A stretch of 64,000 nt of DNA from Glycomyces sp040645615 (GCF_040645615.1 NZ_JBEYYO010000001.1:186001-250000), one strand, 5' to 3'. Counted from the first letter of the stretch, positions 9,384-17,541 are shown. Numbers and translations are program-made. The notes: a model not told the origin generated them from the letters alone.

Positions 9384-10166
9384 ATGATCCCTGCCCGCCT
9401 CGCCGCGGCCGCCCTGGCCGCCACCGCGGTCCTCGCCCTCCCCGCCCTCGCCCACGCCGCGCCCGCCTCGATCGAGTACGCCGCGCTGGGCGACTCGTAC
9501 TCCTCGGGCACCGGCGCGGGCAGCTACGCCGATGACGACTGCCTGCGTTCGAACCTGGCCTACCCGAAGCTCCTCGCCAGCGGGCTCGGCGCGGAGCTCG
9601 TCTTCGCGGCCTGCTCGGGCGCGACGGTCGAAGACCTGCTCGCCGAGCAGCTCGGCGGCCTCGACGCGGGCACCAATCTGGTCACGGTCACCATCGGCGG
9701 CAACGACATCGGATGGGCCGAGGCGATCCGGGCCTGCATCACGCCCTTGGTGGACTGCCAAGGTGACATCGAGGCCGCTGAAACGCGCGTCCGCGACGAG
9801 CTGCCGGGCCTGCTCGACGGCGTCTACGGCGCGATCCGGCGGCACGCCCCGAACGCCGAGGTGTTCGTGCTCGGTTACCCGCGCCTGTTCGACGAATCGG
9901 GGACGTGCGACGCGTTCGGGCAGATCACGGTCGCCGAGCAGCGCCGCATGAACGCGGCGGCCGACCTCCTCGCCGAGACCGTCGACGCGGCCGCCGCAGC
10001 GCACGGGTTCACCTATGTGGACGTGCGGGACGCGTTCGCGGGTCATGCGATCTGCGACGACGTGCCCTATGTGCACGGACTGCGCTATCCGGCGGTCGAG
10101 TCCTACCACCCGAACGCGCTCGGGCACGCGAGCGGCTACCTCCCGGTGATCGCCGCCGAGTTCTAG
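9384..10166 (+). CDS. Secreted SGNH/GDSL hydrolase
   Basis: A 260-residue exported esterase or lipase. The signal peptide covers about residues 1-25 (ending ALAHA). Catalytic blocks: GDSYSSG with Ser38, the oxyanion Gly in FAACSGAT, IGGNDIGW with the Asn, and SYHPNALGH with the catalytic His near the end. Six Cys outside the signal suggest disulfides. This matches secreted actinobacterial SGNH lipases of about 260 residues. The next gene is a paralogue, so this is a tandem duplication. The ATG has GGAG at -9. Confidence 0.92.
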   Translation: MIPARLAAAALAATAVLALPALAHAAPASIEYAALGDSYSSGTGAGSYADDDCLRSNLAYPKLLASGLGAELVFAACSGATVEDLLAEQLGGLDAGTNLVTVTIGGNDIGWAEAIRACITPLVDCQGDIEAAETRVRDELPGLLDGVYGAIRRHAPNAEVFVLGYPRLFDESGTCDAFGQITVAEQRRMNAAADLLAETVDAAAAAHGFTYVDVRDAFAGHAICDDVPYVHGLRYPAVESYHPNALGHASGYLPVIAAEF

Positions 10167-10202
10167 TGCCGCGCCGGGGGAGTGGAGCGCTCAGGGGCCG
10201 CG

Positions 10203-10260
10203 ACAAGATCAATTTAGAATGAGATATGTAAAATTATAGATTTGTTACCGTTTGAGGGTT
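10203..10260. promoter_or_regulatory. AT-rich upstream region of the second SGNH hydrolase gene
   Basis: About 58 bases are mostly A/T (for example GATATGTAAAATTATAG) in an otherwise GC-rich sequence. The stretch lies 70-125 nt before the ATG at 10328. It may be a promoter with an UP-like element or a nucleoid-protein (Lsr2-type) binding site. No clean -35/-10 pair is convincing. Confidence 0.35.
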
Positions 10261-10327
10261 CCCCGCAAGTTACCGGCGAGTCACAATATTGGGCAAGTCA
10301 ACGTCGACTCGCGAAGGAACTCCCCCC

Positions 10328-11113
10328 ATGCGCCGACCCACCCGAATGCTGGCCGCCGCCGTAGCAGGCCTCGCCGCCCTCCTCCTCGTCCCCACCGCCG
10401 CCCAAGCCGAACCCGAGACCATCGACTATGTCGCCCTGGGCGACTCGTACAGTTCCGGCTCAGGCGCCGGGCCGTACATGGACCTGCTGTGCCAGCGGTC
10501 CAAGAACTCCCATCCGTGGCTGCTCGCGGCCGAACTCGACGCCGACCTCACCTTCGCCGCGTGCGGCGGGGCGACCACCGCCGACGTCCTCGCCGACCAG
10601 CTCGACGCCCTCGACGAGGACACCGACCTGGTCACGATCGGCATCGGCGGCAACGACGTCGGCTGGACCAGTGCGGTGATCGCCTGCATCACGCCGTTCA
10701 AAAACTGCAACCCGGCGATCGACGAGGCCGAGCGCAAGGCCACCCAGGAACTGCCCGCCAAGCTCGACGCGGTCTACGCCGAGATCGCCGAGCGGGCGCC
10801 CAATGCCGAGGTCTACGTGACCGGCTACCCGCGCCTGTTCGCCGCCACCAACCACTGCGACGCCCTCGGTCTGATCAGCATCGCCGAGCAGCAGCGCATG
10901 AACAACGGCGCGGACCTGCTCTCGGCGGTCATCGCCAACGCCGCGGGAGCGCACGGGTTCACCTATGTGGACGTGCGGGACGAGTTCTCCGGCCACGAGA
11001 TCTGCTCCCCGCAGCCGTGGCTGCACGGCTTCACCGTGCTGGAGATCCCGTACCACCCCAACGTCACCGGCCACTCCCAGGGCTACTTCCCGGCTCTGCT
11101 CGCGGCACTGTGA
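10328..11113 (+). CDS. Secreted SGNH/GDSL hydrolase (paralogue)
   Basis: A 261-residue exported esterase or lipase, closely related to the product of the preceding gene. The signal peptide is about residues 1-27 (RRPTRMLAAAV ... AAQA). Blocks are GDSYSSG with Ser40, FAACGGAT, IGGNDVGW and PYHPNVTGH. The ATG at 10328 is preferred over an earlier in-frame start because GAAGGA lies upstream and Arg residues then precede the hydrophobic core. 35 consecutive bases are identical to the upstream copy (10948-10982 versus 9998-10032), which points to duplication or gene conversion. It ends in a hairpin terminator. Confidence 0.92.
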   Translation: MRRPTRMLAAAVAGLAALLLVPTAAQAEPETIDYVALGDSYSSGSGAGPYMDLLCQRSKNSHPWLLAAELDADLTFAACGGATTADVLADQLDALDEDTDLVTIGIGGNDVGWTSAVIACITPFKNCNPAIDEAERKATQELPAKLDAVYAEIAERAPNAEVYVTGYPRLFAATNHCDALGLISIAEQQRMNNGADLLSAVIANAAGAHGFTYVDVRDEFSGHEICSPQPWLHGFTVLEIPYHPNVTGHSQGYFPALLAAL

Positions 11114-11119
11114 CACGTG

Positions 11120-11146
11120 CGGCCCGGGCACCGAGTGCCCGGGCCG
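11120..11146. terminator. Bidirectional hairpin terminator
   Basis: CGGCCCGGGCAC (11120-11131) and GTGCCCGGGCCG (11135-11146) form a perfect 12-bp stem with a 3-nt loop. It lies between the convergent SGNH and RecQ-like genes. No T-tract. Confidence 0.7.
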
Positions 11147-11148
11147 TG

Positions 11149-13257
11149 TCACGCCTGCAACGCCAGCGCCAGCGGGTACACCGCCGAGGCGCCCGCGCGG
11201 CGCAACCGCATGGCCGCCACCGTCATCGACCATCCGCTGTCGCGCACGTCGTCCACCAGCAGCACACTCGACGCGGGCACCGGGAAGTCCACGGTGAACG
11301 CGTCGAGCACCTGCCGCAACCGCTGCGCGCTGTTCGCCCGGTGGGCACCGGACACCGCCTCTGGGGAGCGGCCCAGCGCCCCCAGGTACTCCATTCGCCC
11401 GAGTCGCGCGATTCGCTCGGCCAGGCCGTCGACCAGGCGCGGGCGCGAGAGCGACCCCATCGACACCACCGCCGCGGGCCGCTCGGTCCAGTCCCAGGAC
11501 GCGAGGACCTTGACCACCGCGCCGAACACGTCCTCGGGTACCTCGCGGTCGATCCCGTCGGCCAGCAGCGCCCGCAGCGGGCCGCCCCAGCCGATGTCGG
11601 ACAGCCGCGCGAGGGCCCGGCCCGGCTCGGCGCTCGCGTCGGCTGGGATCTTCCCCTTCAGGTCGATGCCCACGGCCTGCATCCCGGTGGGCCACATGCG
11701 CTTGACCTCGACGGCCACGCCCGGTTTCGACAGTGCCGCGGCCGCGCCCTCCGCCGCTTCGGCCCCGACCCCGGCCTCGGTGCGGGTGCCGGTGCAGTTG
11801 TCGCAGCGCCCGCACGCGGCCGCCTCGGCGTCGTCCAGTTCGGTGCGCAGGAACTCCAGGCGGCACCGGTCGGTGGCCTCGTAGGCGAGCATCCGCTGCT
11901 GCTCGTGCCTCCTGGCGGCCGCCACCTTCGCGTACCGTTCGGCGTCGTAGTGCCAGGCCGCGCCGGTGGACTCCCAGCCGCCTTTGACGCGGCGGACCGC
12001 GCCGTCCACGTCGAGGACCTTCAGCATCATGTCGAGCCTGGTGCGGCGCAGGTCGACCAGCGGCTCCAGCGCGGCCGTCGACAGCGCCCGGCCTTCGGCC
12101 CCGAGCACGTCCAGGGTGCGGCGCACCGCGTCCTCGGCGGGGAAGGACAGCGACCCGAAGTAGTCCCAGATCGCCCGGTCCTCGCTGCCGGGCAGCAGCA
12201 CCACCTCGGCGCGGTCGGTCGCGCGCCCGGCGCGGCCGATCTGCTGGTAGTACGCGACCGGCGACGAGGGCGCGCCGAGGTGGACCACGAACCCCAGGTC
12301 GGGCTTGTCGAAGCCCATGCCGAGCGCGCTGGTGGCGACGAGGGCCTTGAGGCGGTTGTCGAGCAGCTCCTCCTCGCGTGCGAGGCGCTCGGCGTTGTCG
12401 GTGCGGCCGGTGTAGGACGCGACGGCGTGGCCCCTGCCGGCCAGGTAGTCGCTGACCTCTTCGGCGGCGGCCACGGTGAGCGTGTAGACGATGCCCGACC
12501 CGGTCATGCGCGGCAGCTGCTCGTCGAGCCAGGCCAGCCGGTGGGCGTTGTCGGGCAGGTCGACCACCGAGAGCCGCAGCGACTCGCGGTCGAGGCTGCC
12601 GCGCAGCACGAGCGTGGACTCGCCGGGCCGGTCGAGCTGCTCGGCGATGTCGCCGGAGACCCGCTCGTTCGCGGTGGCGGTGGTGGCCAGCACCGGGACG
12701 CTGCGAGGGAGGTCCTCGATGAAGGTGGCGATGCGCCGGTAGTCGGGCCGGAAGTCGTGGCCCCAGTCGGAGATGCAGTGGGCCTCGTCGACCACGAGCA
12801 TCCCGCACCCGGCGGCAAGCTTGGGGAGCTGGTAGTCGCGGAACGCGGGGTTGTTGAGCCGCTCGGGGCTGATGAGCAGCACGTCCACCGCGTCCTCGGC
12901 GATGGCCTCGGCGATCTGGTCCCAGTCCTCGGGGTTGGCCGAGTTGATCGTGCGGGCGCGCACCCCGGCGCGCTGGGCCGCCTCGATCTGGTTGCGCATC
13001 AGAGCGAGCAGCGGCGAGACGATCACGGTGGGCCCGGCGCCGCGGCGGCGCAGTAGCGAGGTCGCGGTGAAGTACACCGCGGACTTGCCGAACCCGGTGC
13101 GCTGCACCAGGAGCACCCGCCTGCCGTCCTCGCCGCCCGAGCACAGCGCCTCGATCGCGCGCCACTGGTCCTCGCGCAGTCTGGCGTGTTCCCCGGCGAG
13201 GGCGCGCAGCAGCGCCTCCGCCTCGTCCCTGAGCGTGTCCGTGCCGATTCCTGCCAT
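11149..13257 (-). CDS. RecQ-family ATP-dependent DNA helicase with phosphoribosyltransferase-like C-terminus
   Basis: A 702-residue superfamily-2 helicase expected to unwind DNA 3'-5'. It shows Walker A (QRTGFGKSAVY), DEAH box (VVDEAHCISDWGHDFRPDY), motif VI (QQIGRAGRATDRA) and the RecQ zinc Cys set (C-RLEF, C-GRC-DNC) near residue 475. There is no HRDC domain. Instead residues about 540-702 resemble ComF-type phosphoribosyltransferases, ending with the PRPP-loop pattern SSVLLVDDVRDSGWSM. This architecture recurs in Actinobacteria. Whether the tail binds PRPP is unknown. TAGAAA lies 6 nt before the ATG on the coding strand, a weak leaderless -10. Confidence 0.9.
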   Translation of the reverse strand: MAGIGTDTLRDEAEALLRALAGEHARLREDQWRAIEALCSGGEDGRRVLLVQRTGFGKSAVYFTATSLLRRRGAGPTVIVSPLLALMRNQIEAAQRAGVRARTINSANPEDWDQIAEAIAEDAVDVLLISPERLNNPAFRDYQLPKLAAGCGMLVVDEAHCISDWGHDFRPDYRRIATFIEDLPRSVPVLATTATANERVSGDIAEQLDRPGESTLVLRGSLDRESLRLSVVDLPDNAHRLAWLDEQLPRMTGSGIVYTLTVAAAEEVSDYLAGRGHAVASYTGRTDNAERLAREEELLDNRLKALVATSALGMGFDKPDLGFVVHLGAPSSPVAYYQQIGRAGRATDRAEVVLLPGSEDRAIWDYFGSLSFPAEDAVRRTLDVLGAEGRALSTAALEPLVDLRRTRLDMMLKVLDVDGAVRRVKGGWESTGAAWHYDAERYAKVAAARRHEQQRMLAYEATDRCRLEFLRTELDDAEAAACGRCDNCTGTRTEAGVGAEAAEGAAAALSKPGVAVEVKRMWPTGMQAVGIDLKGKIPADASAEPGRALARLSDIGWGGPLRALLADGIDREVPEDVFGAVVKVLASWDWTERPAAVVSMGSLSRPRLVDGLAERIARLGRMEYLGALGRSPEAVSGAHRANSAQRLRQVLDAFTVDFPVPASSVLLVDDVRDSGWSMTVAAMRLRRAGASAVYPLALALQA

Positions 13258-13290
13258 GCCCCGTTTCTACCCCATGGGTGCGTCAAGCCC

Positions 13291-13320
13291 TTGAACGGCG
13301 GCAGCGAGTCCGACTAGGCT
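13291..13320 (+). promoter_or_regulatory. Leaderless promoter of the DUF1349 gene
   Basis: TTGAAC (13291-13296), 18 nt, TAGGCT (13315-13320), then 7 nt to the ATG at 13328. Both boxes are close to the housekeeping sigma consensus. Spacing predicts an mRNA starting at the ATG. Confidence 0.6.
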
Positions 13321-13327
13321 CGGGCCG

Positions 13328-13924
13328 ATGGACATCGAGGCACCGATCGACATTCCGTGGAAGTCCGGCGCGTGGACGGCGCTGCCGGTCTCGGCCGAAG
13401 AGACCGACGACGGGCACCTCCTGGTCACCGCCGTCGAAGGCTCGGACGCGTGGCGGCACACCGGCTACGGGTTCGTCCACGACGACGAGCACGCGCTCCT
13501 GGAGGCCTGGGACGGCACGCGCGCGGTCGAGGTGAGCTTCATCGCCGGGTACGACCGGCAGTTCGACCAGGCCGGGATCATGATCCGCGCCGACGCCGAG
13601 CATTGGATCAAGACCGGCGTCGAGTACGCCGACGGCGCGCTCCAGATCGGGGCCGTGGTCACCGACGTGAAGTCCGACTGGTCCACCGCGCCGGTCCCCG
13701 AGTGGGCCGGACTCGAAGTCACCGTCCGGGCCACGCGCCTGAGGGACGCGGTCGCAGTCCGCGCCCGCGCGGGGGAGGAGCCGTGGCGGCTGGTGCGCCT
13801 CGCGCCGCTCGACCCCGAGGCCGAGGTCCAGGCCGGCCCGTACTGCTGCGCGCCGTCGCGGCCCGGGCTGGCGGTCGAGTTCACGTCCTGGAAGCACACC
13901 GCCCCGGACGCCGACCTGCACTGA
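13328..13924 (+). CDS. DUF1349 domain-containing protein
   Basis: A 198-residue soluble protein of the DUF1349 family (concanavalin-like beta sandwich, related to yeast YLR-type regulators of unknown role). Typical strings are GYGFVHDDEHALL, FIAGYDRQFDQAGIMIRADAEHWIKTGVEYADGALQIGAVVT and GPYCCAPSRPGLAVEF. No signal peptide. Function unknown; some members are annotated as regulators without experimental support. Expressed from its own leaderless promoter. Confidence 0.85.
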   Translation: MDIEAPIDIPWKSGAWTALPVSAEETDDGHLLVTAVEGSDAWRHTGYGFVHDDEHALLEAWDGTRAVEVSFIAGYDRQFDQAGIMIRADAEHWIKTGVEYADGALQIGAVVTDVKSDWSTAPVPEWAGLEVTVRATRLRDAVAVRARAGEEPWRLVRLAPLDPEAEVQAGPYCCAPSRPGLAVEFTSWKHTAPDADLH

Positions 13925-13930
13925 GACCGG

Positions 13931-14281
13931 TCAGGCCTCGTCCTGTTCGAGCTCGTTCGCCAAGAGCTTCAAGTCGTACACCGACATCCGCTGCGACCGG
14001 TCCGCGCGGCCCTTCGCGGACACCGTCACGCCGTCCTCACGCAAAAGCTCCGGCACGTCCCGTCCGCTGCGCCCGTCCGACCAGCGGAAACCCTCAGAGA
14101 CCGTGCCGCCCGCGGTGAGCACCCGATAGGCCCGCTGCACATCGCCGTCCTTCATGAACGCGCCCACCTGCCGCGGTCCCGTCCCGATCAGCTCCGCCAG
14201 GTCCCCGTACGAGGTCCAGGTCCCCTCCGGCAGCGCCGCCACGACCCGCCGCACCAGATCCCAATCCGCTTCAGTGGTCAT
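13931..14281 (-). CDS. MGMT-family alkyltransferase-like protein lacking the acceptor Cys
   Basis: A 116-residue protein with the DNA-binding domain fold of O6-alkylguanine transferases: LVRRVVAALPEGTWTSYGDLAELIGTGPRQVGAFM, then AYRVLTAGGTVSEGFRW. The reactive PCHR motif is absent (AYRVL occupies the area) and there is no Cys in the region. This fits the alkyltransferase-like (ATL) group, which binds O6-alkylguanine and hands it to nucleotide excision repair rather than repairing it. uvrB is in the same window but not nearby. Leaderless -10 at 14288-14293. Confidence 0.82.
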   Translation of the reverse strand: MTTEADWDLVRRVVAALPEGTWTSYGDLAELIGTGPRQVGAFMKDGDVQRAYRVLTAGGTVSEGFRWSDGRSGRDVPELLREDGVTVSAKGRADRSQRMSVYDLKLLANELEQDEA

Positions 14282-14287
14282 CCCGGC

Positions 14288-14293
14288 AATCTA
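14288..14293 (-). promoter_or_regulatory. Leaderless -10 box of the MGMT-like gene
   Basis: Read on the minus strand, TAGATT lies 6 nt before the ATG at 14281. No Shine-Dalgarno sequence is present. Confidence 0.5.
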
Positions 14294-14365
14294 CGGCCCG
14301 CCGCGCGGGCCGTCACCGCGAGGCCGCGCACACGCTACCGGCGCACCGCGTGGTGTTAACGTCGA

Positions 14366-14455
14366 AGCTGACAGGGGAGCCGATTGGCTGAGAGTGCGGA
14401 ACCGACCGCAGACCCTCACACCTGATCCGGGTAATACCGGCGTAGGAAGTCGTTC
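14366..14455 (+). promoter_or_regulatory. TPP riboswitch (THI element)
   Basis: The conserved TPP aptamer cores are present in order: GGGGAGCC near 14374, GGCTGAGA at 14386-14393, ACCC near 14412, and ACCTGATCCGGGTAATACC with CGTAGGAAG up to about 14450. It senses thiamine pyrophosphate and shuts off the following transporter when TPP is abundant. The aptamer ends about 50 nt before the ykoE-like start. A T-run (CCCTTTTTCC, 14478-14487) and a short spacer before AAAGG leave either attenuation or SD masking possible. Confidence 0.95.
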
Positions 14456-14502
14456 GTCGACCGCTGTCGCGTCGTGTCCCTTTTTCCACGAAAGGCATGC
14501 CC

Positions 14503-15105
14503 ATGCCCGACAGCACCGCCCTCGCCGCCCCCGGCCGCTGGCGCACCGTCGACATCCTCACCTGCGCCGTCCTCGCCGTCGCCTTCGGCGTCGTGTTCTG
14601 GGCCTGGGGGTTCGTCTGGGCCGGACTCGAACCGGCCCTCCTGTTCTACCCGCCCCTGAAGTCGGTCCTCAACGGCGTGTGGCTCATCCCCGCCGTGCTC
14701 GCCCCGCTCATCGTCCGCCGCGCCGGAGCCGGACTCTTCACCGAAGGCCTCGCCGCCACCGTCTCGGCGCTCCTCGGCGCGTACTGGGGCGTCGCCGTGA
14801 TCTACCAGGGCCTCCTCCAGGGCCTCGGCGGCGAACTCGCGTTCGCCGCCACCCGCTACCGCCGCTGGAACACCGCGGTCGCGCTCCTCGGCGGCGCGCT
14901 CTCGGCCGTCGCCCTCGCGCTCTTCGACTTGCGCAACTCCTACCCCGACACCGGGCTGTGGGAGTTCAAGGTCCCCTACTTCGTGCTCGCCCTCCTCTCC
15001 GGCGCGCTCGTCGCCGGTCTCGGCTCCAAGGCCCTCGTCAAGGCCATGGCCCCCACCGGGGTCCTCGACCGGTTCCCCGCCGGGCGCGAACGGGCCCGGA
15101 TCTGA
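14503..15105 (+). CDS. ykoE: ECF transporter S component for thiamine/HMP (YkoE type)
   Basis: A 200-residue membrane protein with five to six hydrophobic helices. Residues RTVDILTCAVLAVAFGVVFWAWG and LLGAYWGVAVIYQGLLQGLGGELAF are typical of YkoE, the substrate-binding subunit of the YkoEDC ECF transporter for thiamine or its hydroxymethylpyrimidine precursor. The start at 14503 is preferred over ATG 14497, since AAAGG is 7 nt before the former and only 1 nt before the latter. Location directly behind a TPP riboswitch fixes the pathway. The ATPase gene follows after 3 nt. Confidence 0.9.
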   Translation: MPDSTALAAPGRWRTVDILTCAVLAVAFGVVFWAWGFVWAGLEPALLFYPPLKSVLNGVWLIPAVLAPLIVRRAGAGLFTEGLAATVSALLGAYWGVAVIYQGLLQGLGGELAFAATRYRRWNTAVALLGGALSAVALALFDLRNSYPDTGLWEFKVPYFVLALLSGALVAGLGSKALVKAMAPTGVLDRFPAGRERARI

Positions 15106-15108
15106 CCG

Positions 15109-16548
15109 ATGATCCCGGTCGAGTTCCGCGGCTTCGCCTGGCGCCACGCCGGGCGAAGGGCCAAGGCCGTCTCGGACGTCGACCTGCGCGTCGAGCCCGG
15201 CGAGCGGGTGCTCCTGCTCGGCCCCTCGGGGTCGGGCAAGTCCACCCTGCTCGCCGCGCTCGCCGGGCTCCTCACCGGCGACTCCGGTGAACAGGACGGC
15301 GAAGTCCTCCTCGACGGCAAGCCCGCCGCCGACCAGCGCGAACGCGTCGGCATCCTGTTCCAAGACCCCGAGACGCAGCTCGTCATGGCCCGCAGCGGCG
15401 ACGACGTGGCCTTCGGCCTGGAGAACCAGGCCGTCCCGGCCGGTCGAATCTGGCCCGCCGTGCACCGCGCCCTCGACTCGGTCCGCTTCCCCTACGGGCC
15501 CGAACGCGACACGCACGCCCTCTCCGGCGGCGAGCAGCAGCGCCTCGCCCTCGCGGGGGTGCTGGCCCGCAGGCCCGACCTGATCCTCCTCGACGAACCC
15601 ACCGCGAACCTCGACCCCGAAGGCGCGCAGCACATCCGCGACGCGCTCCGGTCGGCGCTGGCCGACACCGAAGCCACCATGATCGTCGTCGAGCACCGCG
15701 TGGCCGACATCCTCAACCTCGTCGACCGCGTGATCGCCCTCGGCCCCGGCGGCGCGCTCCTGGCCGACGGGCCCGCCGCGAAAGTCCTCGCCGAGCACGG
15801 CGAGACCCTTGCGGCCCAAGGCGTCTGGGTCCCGGGCGCACCGCTGCCGACCCGGCCCGCCCGCGCGGCGGGCGACCTCGCCCTCAGCGCCCACGACCTG
15901 GCACTGGTCCACCCCGGAGCCGACCGGCCCGCGCTCGACGGCGTCTCCTTCGAACTGCGCCAAGGCGAACTGCTCGCCGTCACCGGCCCCAACGGCTCGG
16001 GGAAGTCCACGCTCGCGCTCCTGGCGGGCGGCCTCGAACGACCCACCCGCGGCCGGGCCGCGGTCCCCGGCGAATCGCGCCCGCTCCACAAGCTCCCCGC
16101 GCGCCGCCTCGCCGCGCGCGTCGGCACGGTCTTCCAAGACCCCGAGCACCAGTTCGTGACCGCCACCGTGAGCGACGAACTCGCCTTCGGCCCCCGTCAG
16201 GCCGGGTGGCCCAAGGCCCGCATCGAGGCCCGAGTGGACGAACTCCTCGAACGACTCCGATTGGCACCCTTGGCCCTCGCGAACCCCCACACGCTCTCCG
16301 GCGGCGAGGCCCGCAGGCTCTCGGTCGCCGGAGCCCTCGCGGCCGCCCCGGGCGTGCTCCTGCTGGACGAACCCACCTTCGGCCAAGACCGCCGCACCTG
16401 GGGCGAACTCGTCGACCTCACCGCCGACATCCGCGACGAGGGCACCGCCCTCCTCGCGGTCACCCACGACCGCGACTTCGCGGCAGCACTGGCCACCCGC
16501 GAACTCGTCCTCGATCAGGGCAGAGTGTCGAAGGAGGTCCGTCGATGA
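15109..16548 (+). CDS. ykoD: ECF transporter ATPase with two nucleotide-binding domains (YkoD type)
   Basis: A 479-residue cytosolic fusion of two ABC ATPases that energises the ECF transporter. NBD1: Walker A GPSGSGKSTLL near residue 38, LSGGEQQR near 140, LILLDEPTANLD. NBD2: Walker A GPNGSGKSTL near 291, LSGGEARR, VLLLDEPTFGQD. Both keep the catalytic Glu and an H-loop (VVEHRVAD, AVTHDRDF). The order S-ATPase-T and the TPP riboswitch match ykoEDC. Its stop region overlaps by 4 nt (ATGA) with a small open frame and not with the T component. Confidence 0.92.
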   Translation: MIPVEFRGFAWRHAGRRAKAVSDVDLRVEPGERVLLLGPSGSGKSTLLAALAGLLTGDSGEQDGEVLLDGKPAADQRERVGILFQDPETQLVMARSGDDVAFGLENQAVPAGRIWPAVHRALDSVRFPYGPERDTHALSGGEQQRLALAGVLARRPDLILLDEPTANLDPEGAQHIRDALRSALADTEATMIVVEHRVADILNLVDRVIALGPGGALLADGPAAKVLAEHGETLAAQGVWVPGAPLPTRPARAAGDLALSAHDLALVHPGADRPALDGVSFELRQGELLAVTGPNGSGKSTLALLAGGLERPTRGRAAVPGESRPLHKLPARRLAARVGTVFQDPEHQFVTATVSDELAFGPRQAGWPKARIEARVDELLERLRLAPLALANPHTLSGGEARRLSVAGALAAAPGVLLLDEPTFGQDRRTWGELVDLTADIRDEGTALLAVTHDRDFAAALATRELVLDQGRVSKEVRR

Positions 16549-16706
16549 CGCACCGACCTCGACACGGCCGACCCGGATCGCTGGCCACCCGTGAACTCAC
16601 CTCCGACCGAACACCGCGCGACCGGACCAGCGCAGGCCCAACGTCCGCACTGGCCAGGTCGCCTCGCCCGCGCTTCACCCCTGCCGGCCCGGGGGCCCCA
16701 TGCTGA
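16545..16706 (+). CDS. Possible small ORF bridging ykoD and ykoC
   Basis: A 53-codon frame starts ATGA-overlapped with the ykoD stop and ends 7 nt inside the T-component gene (ATGCTGA). The product is basic and rich in Arg, Pro, Thr and Ser, without membrane segment or known motif. The exact overlaps at both ends suggest translational coupling from ykoD to ykoC through this frame. It may equally be non-coding spacer whose frame is open by GC bias. Confidence 0.3.
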   Translation: MTHRPRHGRPGSLATRELTSDRTPRDRTSAGPTSALARSPRPRFTPAGPGAPC

Positions 16707-17494
16707 CCATCGCTCCCGTGTGCGCGCCCGAGGCGCCGATCGCCCGCGTCAATCCCGTCGCGAAGCTTGGCGCCGTCGTCGCCCTGTCGACCACCGCGCT
16801 CATCGCCTCCGACTGGCTCACCCCGCTGCTGCTCCTAGCCGCACTCCTCCTGGTGCTGCCGTTCACCGGCATCCGGCCCGGGCCGCTGGTTCGGCGGCTT
16901 CGGTTGCTCTGGTTCGCCGCCGGGACCGTCGTCATCGTCAATGCCGTGTTCGCCGCCGAACAGACCGGGCGCCTCCTCTTCTCGCTCGGGCCCGTCGAGA
17001 TCAGTACCGGTGCGCTGCTCGACGCGACCGCGATCGGGTTGCGCGTGTGCGTCGCCGCCACCGCCGGGGTCCTCGTCTTCGCCACCACCGATCCGACCGA
17101 CCTCGCCGACGCCCTCACCCAGCAGCTCAAAGCCCCCGCCCGCTTCACCATCGGCGCCCTCGCCGCGCTGCGGCTGCTGCCGATCCTCGCCGCCGAATGG
17201 CGGCAGATCACCACCGCCCGCCGCGCCCGCGGGCTCGAAGGCGGCGCCAATCCGCTGCGGCGCCTGCGCCTGTTCACCTCGACCATGTTCACGCTGCTCG
17301 TCGGCGCGATCCGCCGCGCCGGGCGCCTCGCGGCAGCCATGGACGCCCGCGGATTCGACTCCGAGATCCCGCGCACCCACGCCCGCGAGCAGCGCATGCA
17401 CCCCGCCGACTGGGCCGTCGTCGCCGCCGCGCTCGCCGTGTGCGCCGCGGCCGTCGCCCTCAGCCTCGCCCAAGGGACCTTCACCGCGCTCTGA
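16700..17494 (+). CDS. ykoC: ECF transporter T component (YkoC/CbiQ type)
   Basis: A 264-residue membrane coupling subunit of an ECF transporter. It begins with the family pattern R-x-NP-x-AKL (ARVNPVAKLG), has five or so helices, and the two coupling-helix motifs with Ala-Arg-Gly: TTARRARGLEG and AAAMDARGFD. With the S component and ATPase it forms the thiamine/HMP importer under the TPP riboswitch. No earlier in-frame start exists, so a 151-nt gap separates it from ykoD, filled by the small frame described separately. Confidence 0.92.
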   Translation: MLTIAPVCAPEAPIARVNPVAKLGAVVALSTTALIASDWLTPLLLLAALLLVLPFTGIRPGPLVRRLRLLWFAAGTVVIVNAVFAAEQTGRLLFSLGPVEISTGALLDATAIGLRVCVAATAGVLVFATTDPTDLADALTQQLKAPARFTIGALAALRLLPILAAEWRQITTARRARGLEGGANPLRRLRLFTSTMFTLLVGAIRRAGRLAAAMDARGFDSEIPRTHAREQRMHPADWAVVAAALAVCAAAVALSLAQGTFTAL

Positions 17495-17535
17495 GCCGAT
17501 TTCCCCCGAAACGCTCGCGAGCCCGCTACCCGTTC

Positions 17536-17541
17536 TACGGT
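17536..17541 (+). promoter_or_regulatory. Leaderless -10 box of the MBL-fold gene
   Basis: TACGGT lies 6 nt before the ATG at 17548. No convincing -35. This implies an own promoter separate from the thiamine operon. Confidence 0.4.

Noticed and set aside
10460..13165. 901-residue minus-strand frame over recQ
   Set aside because: Same strand, wrong frame; the RecQ motifs are in the other frame.
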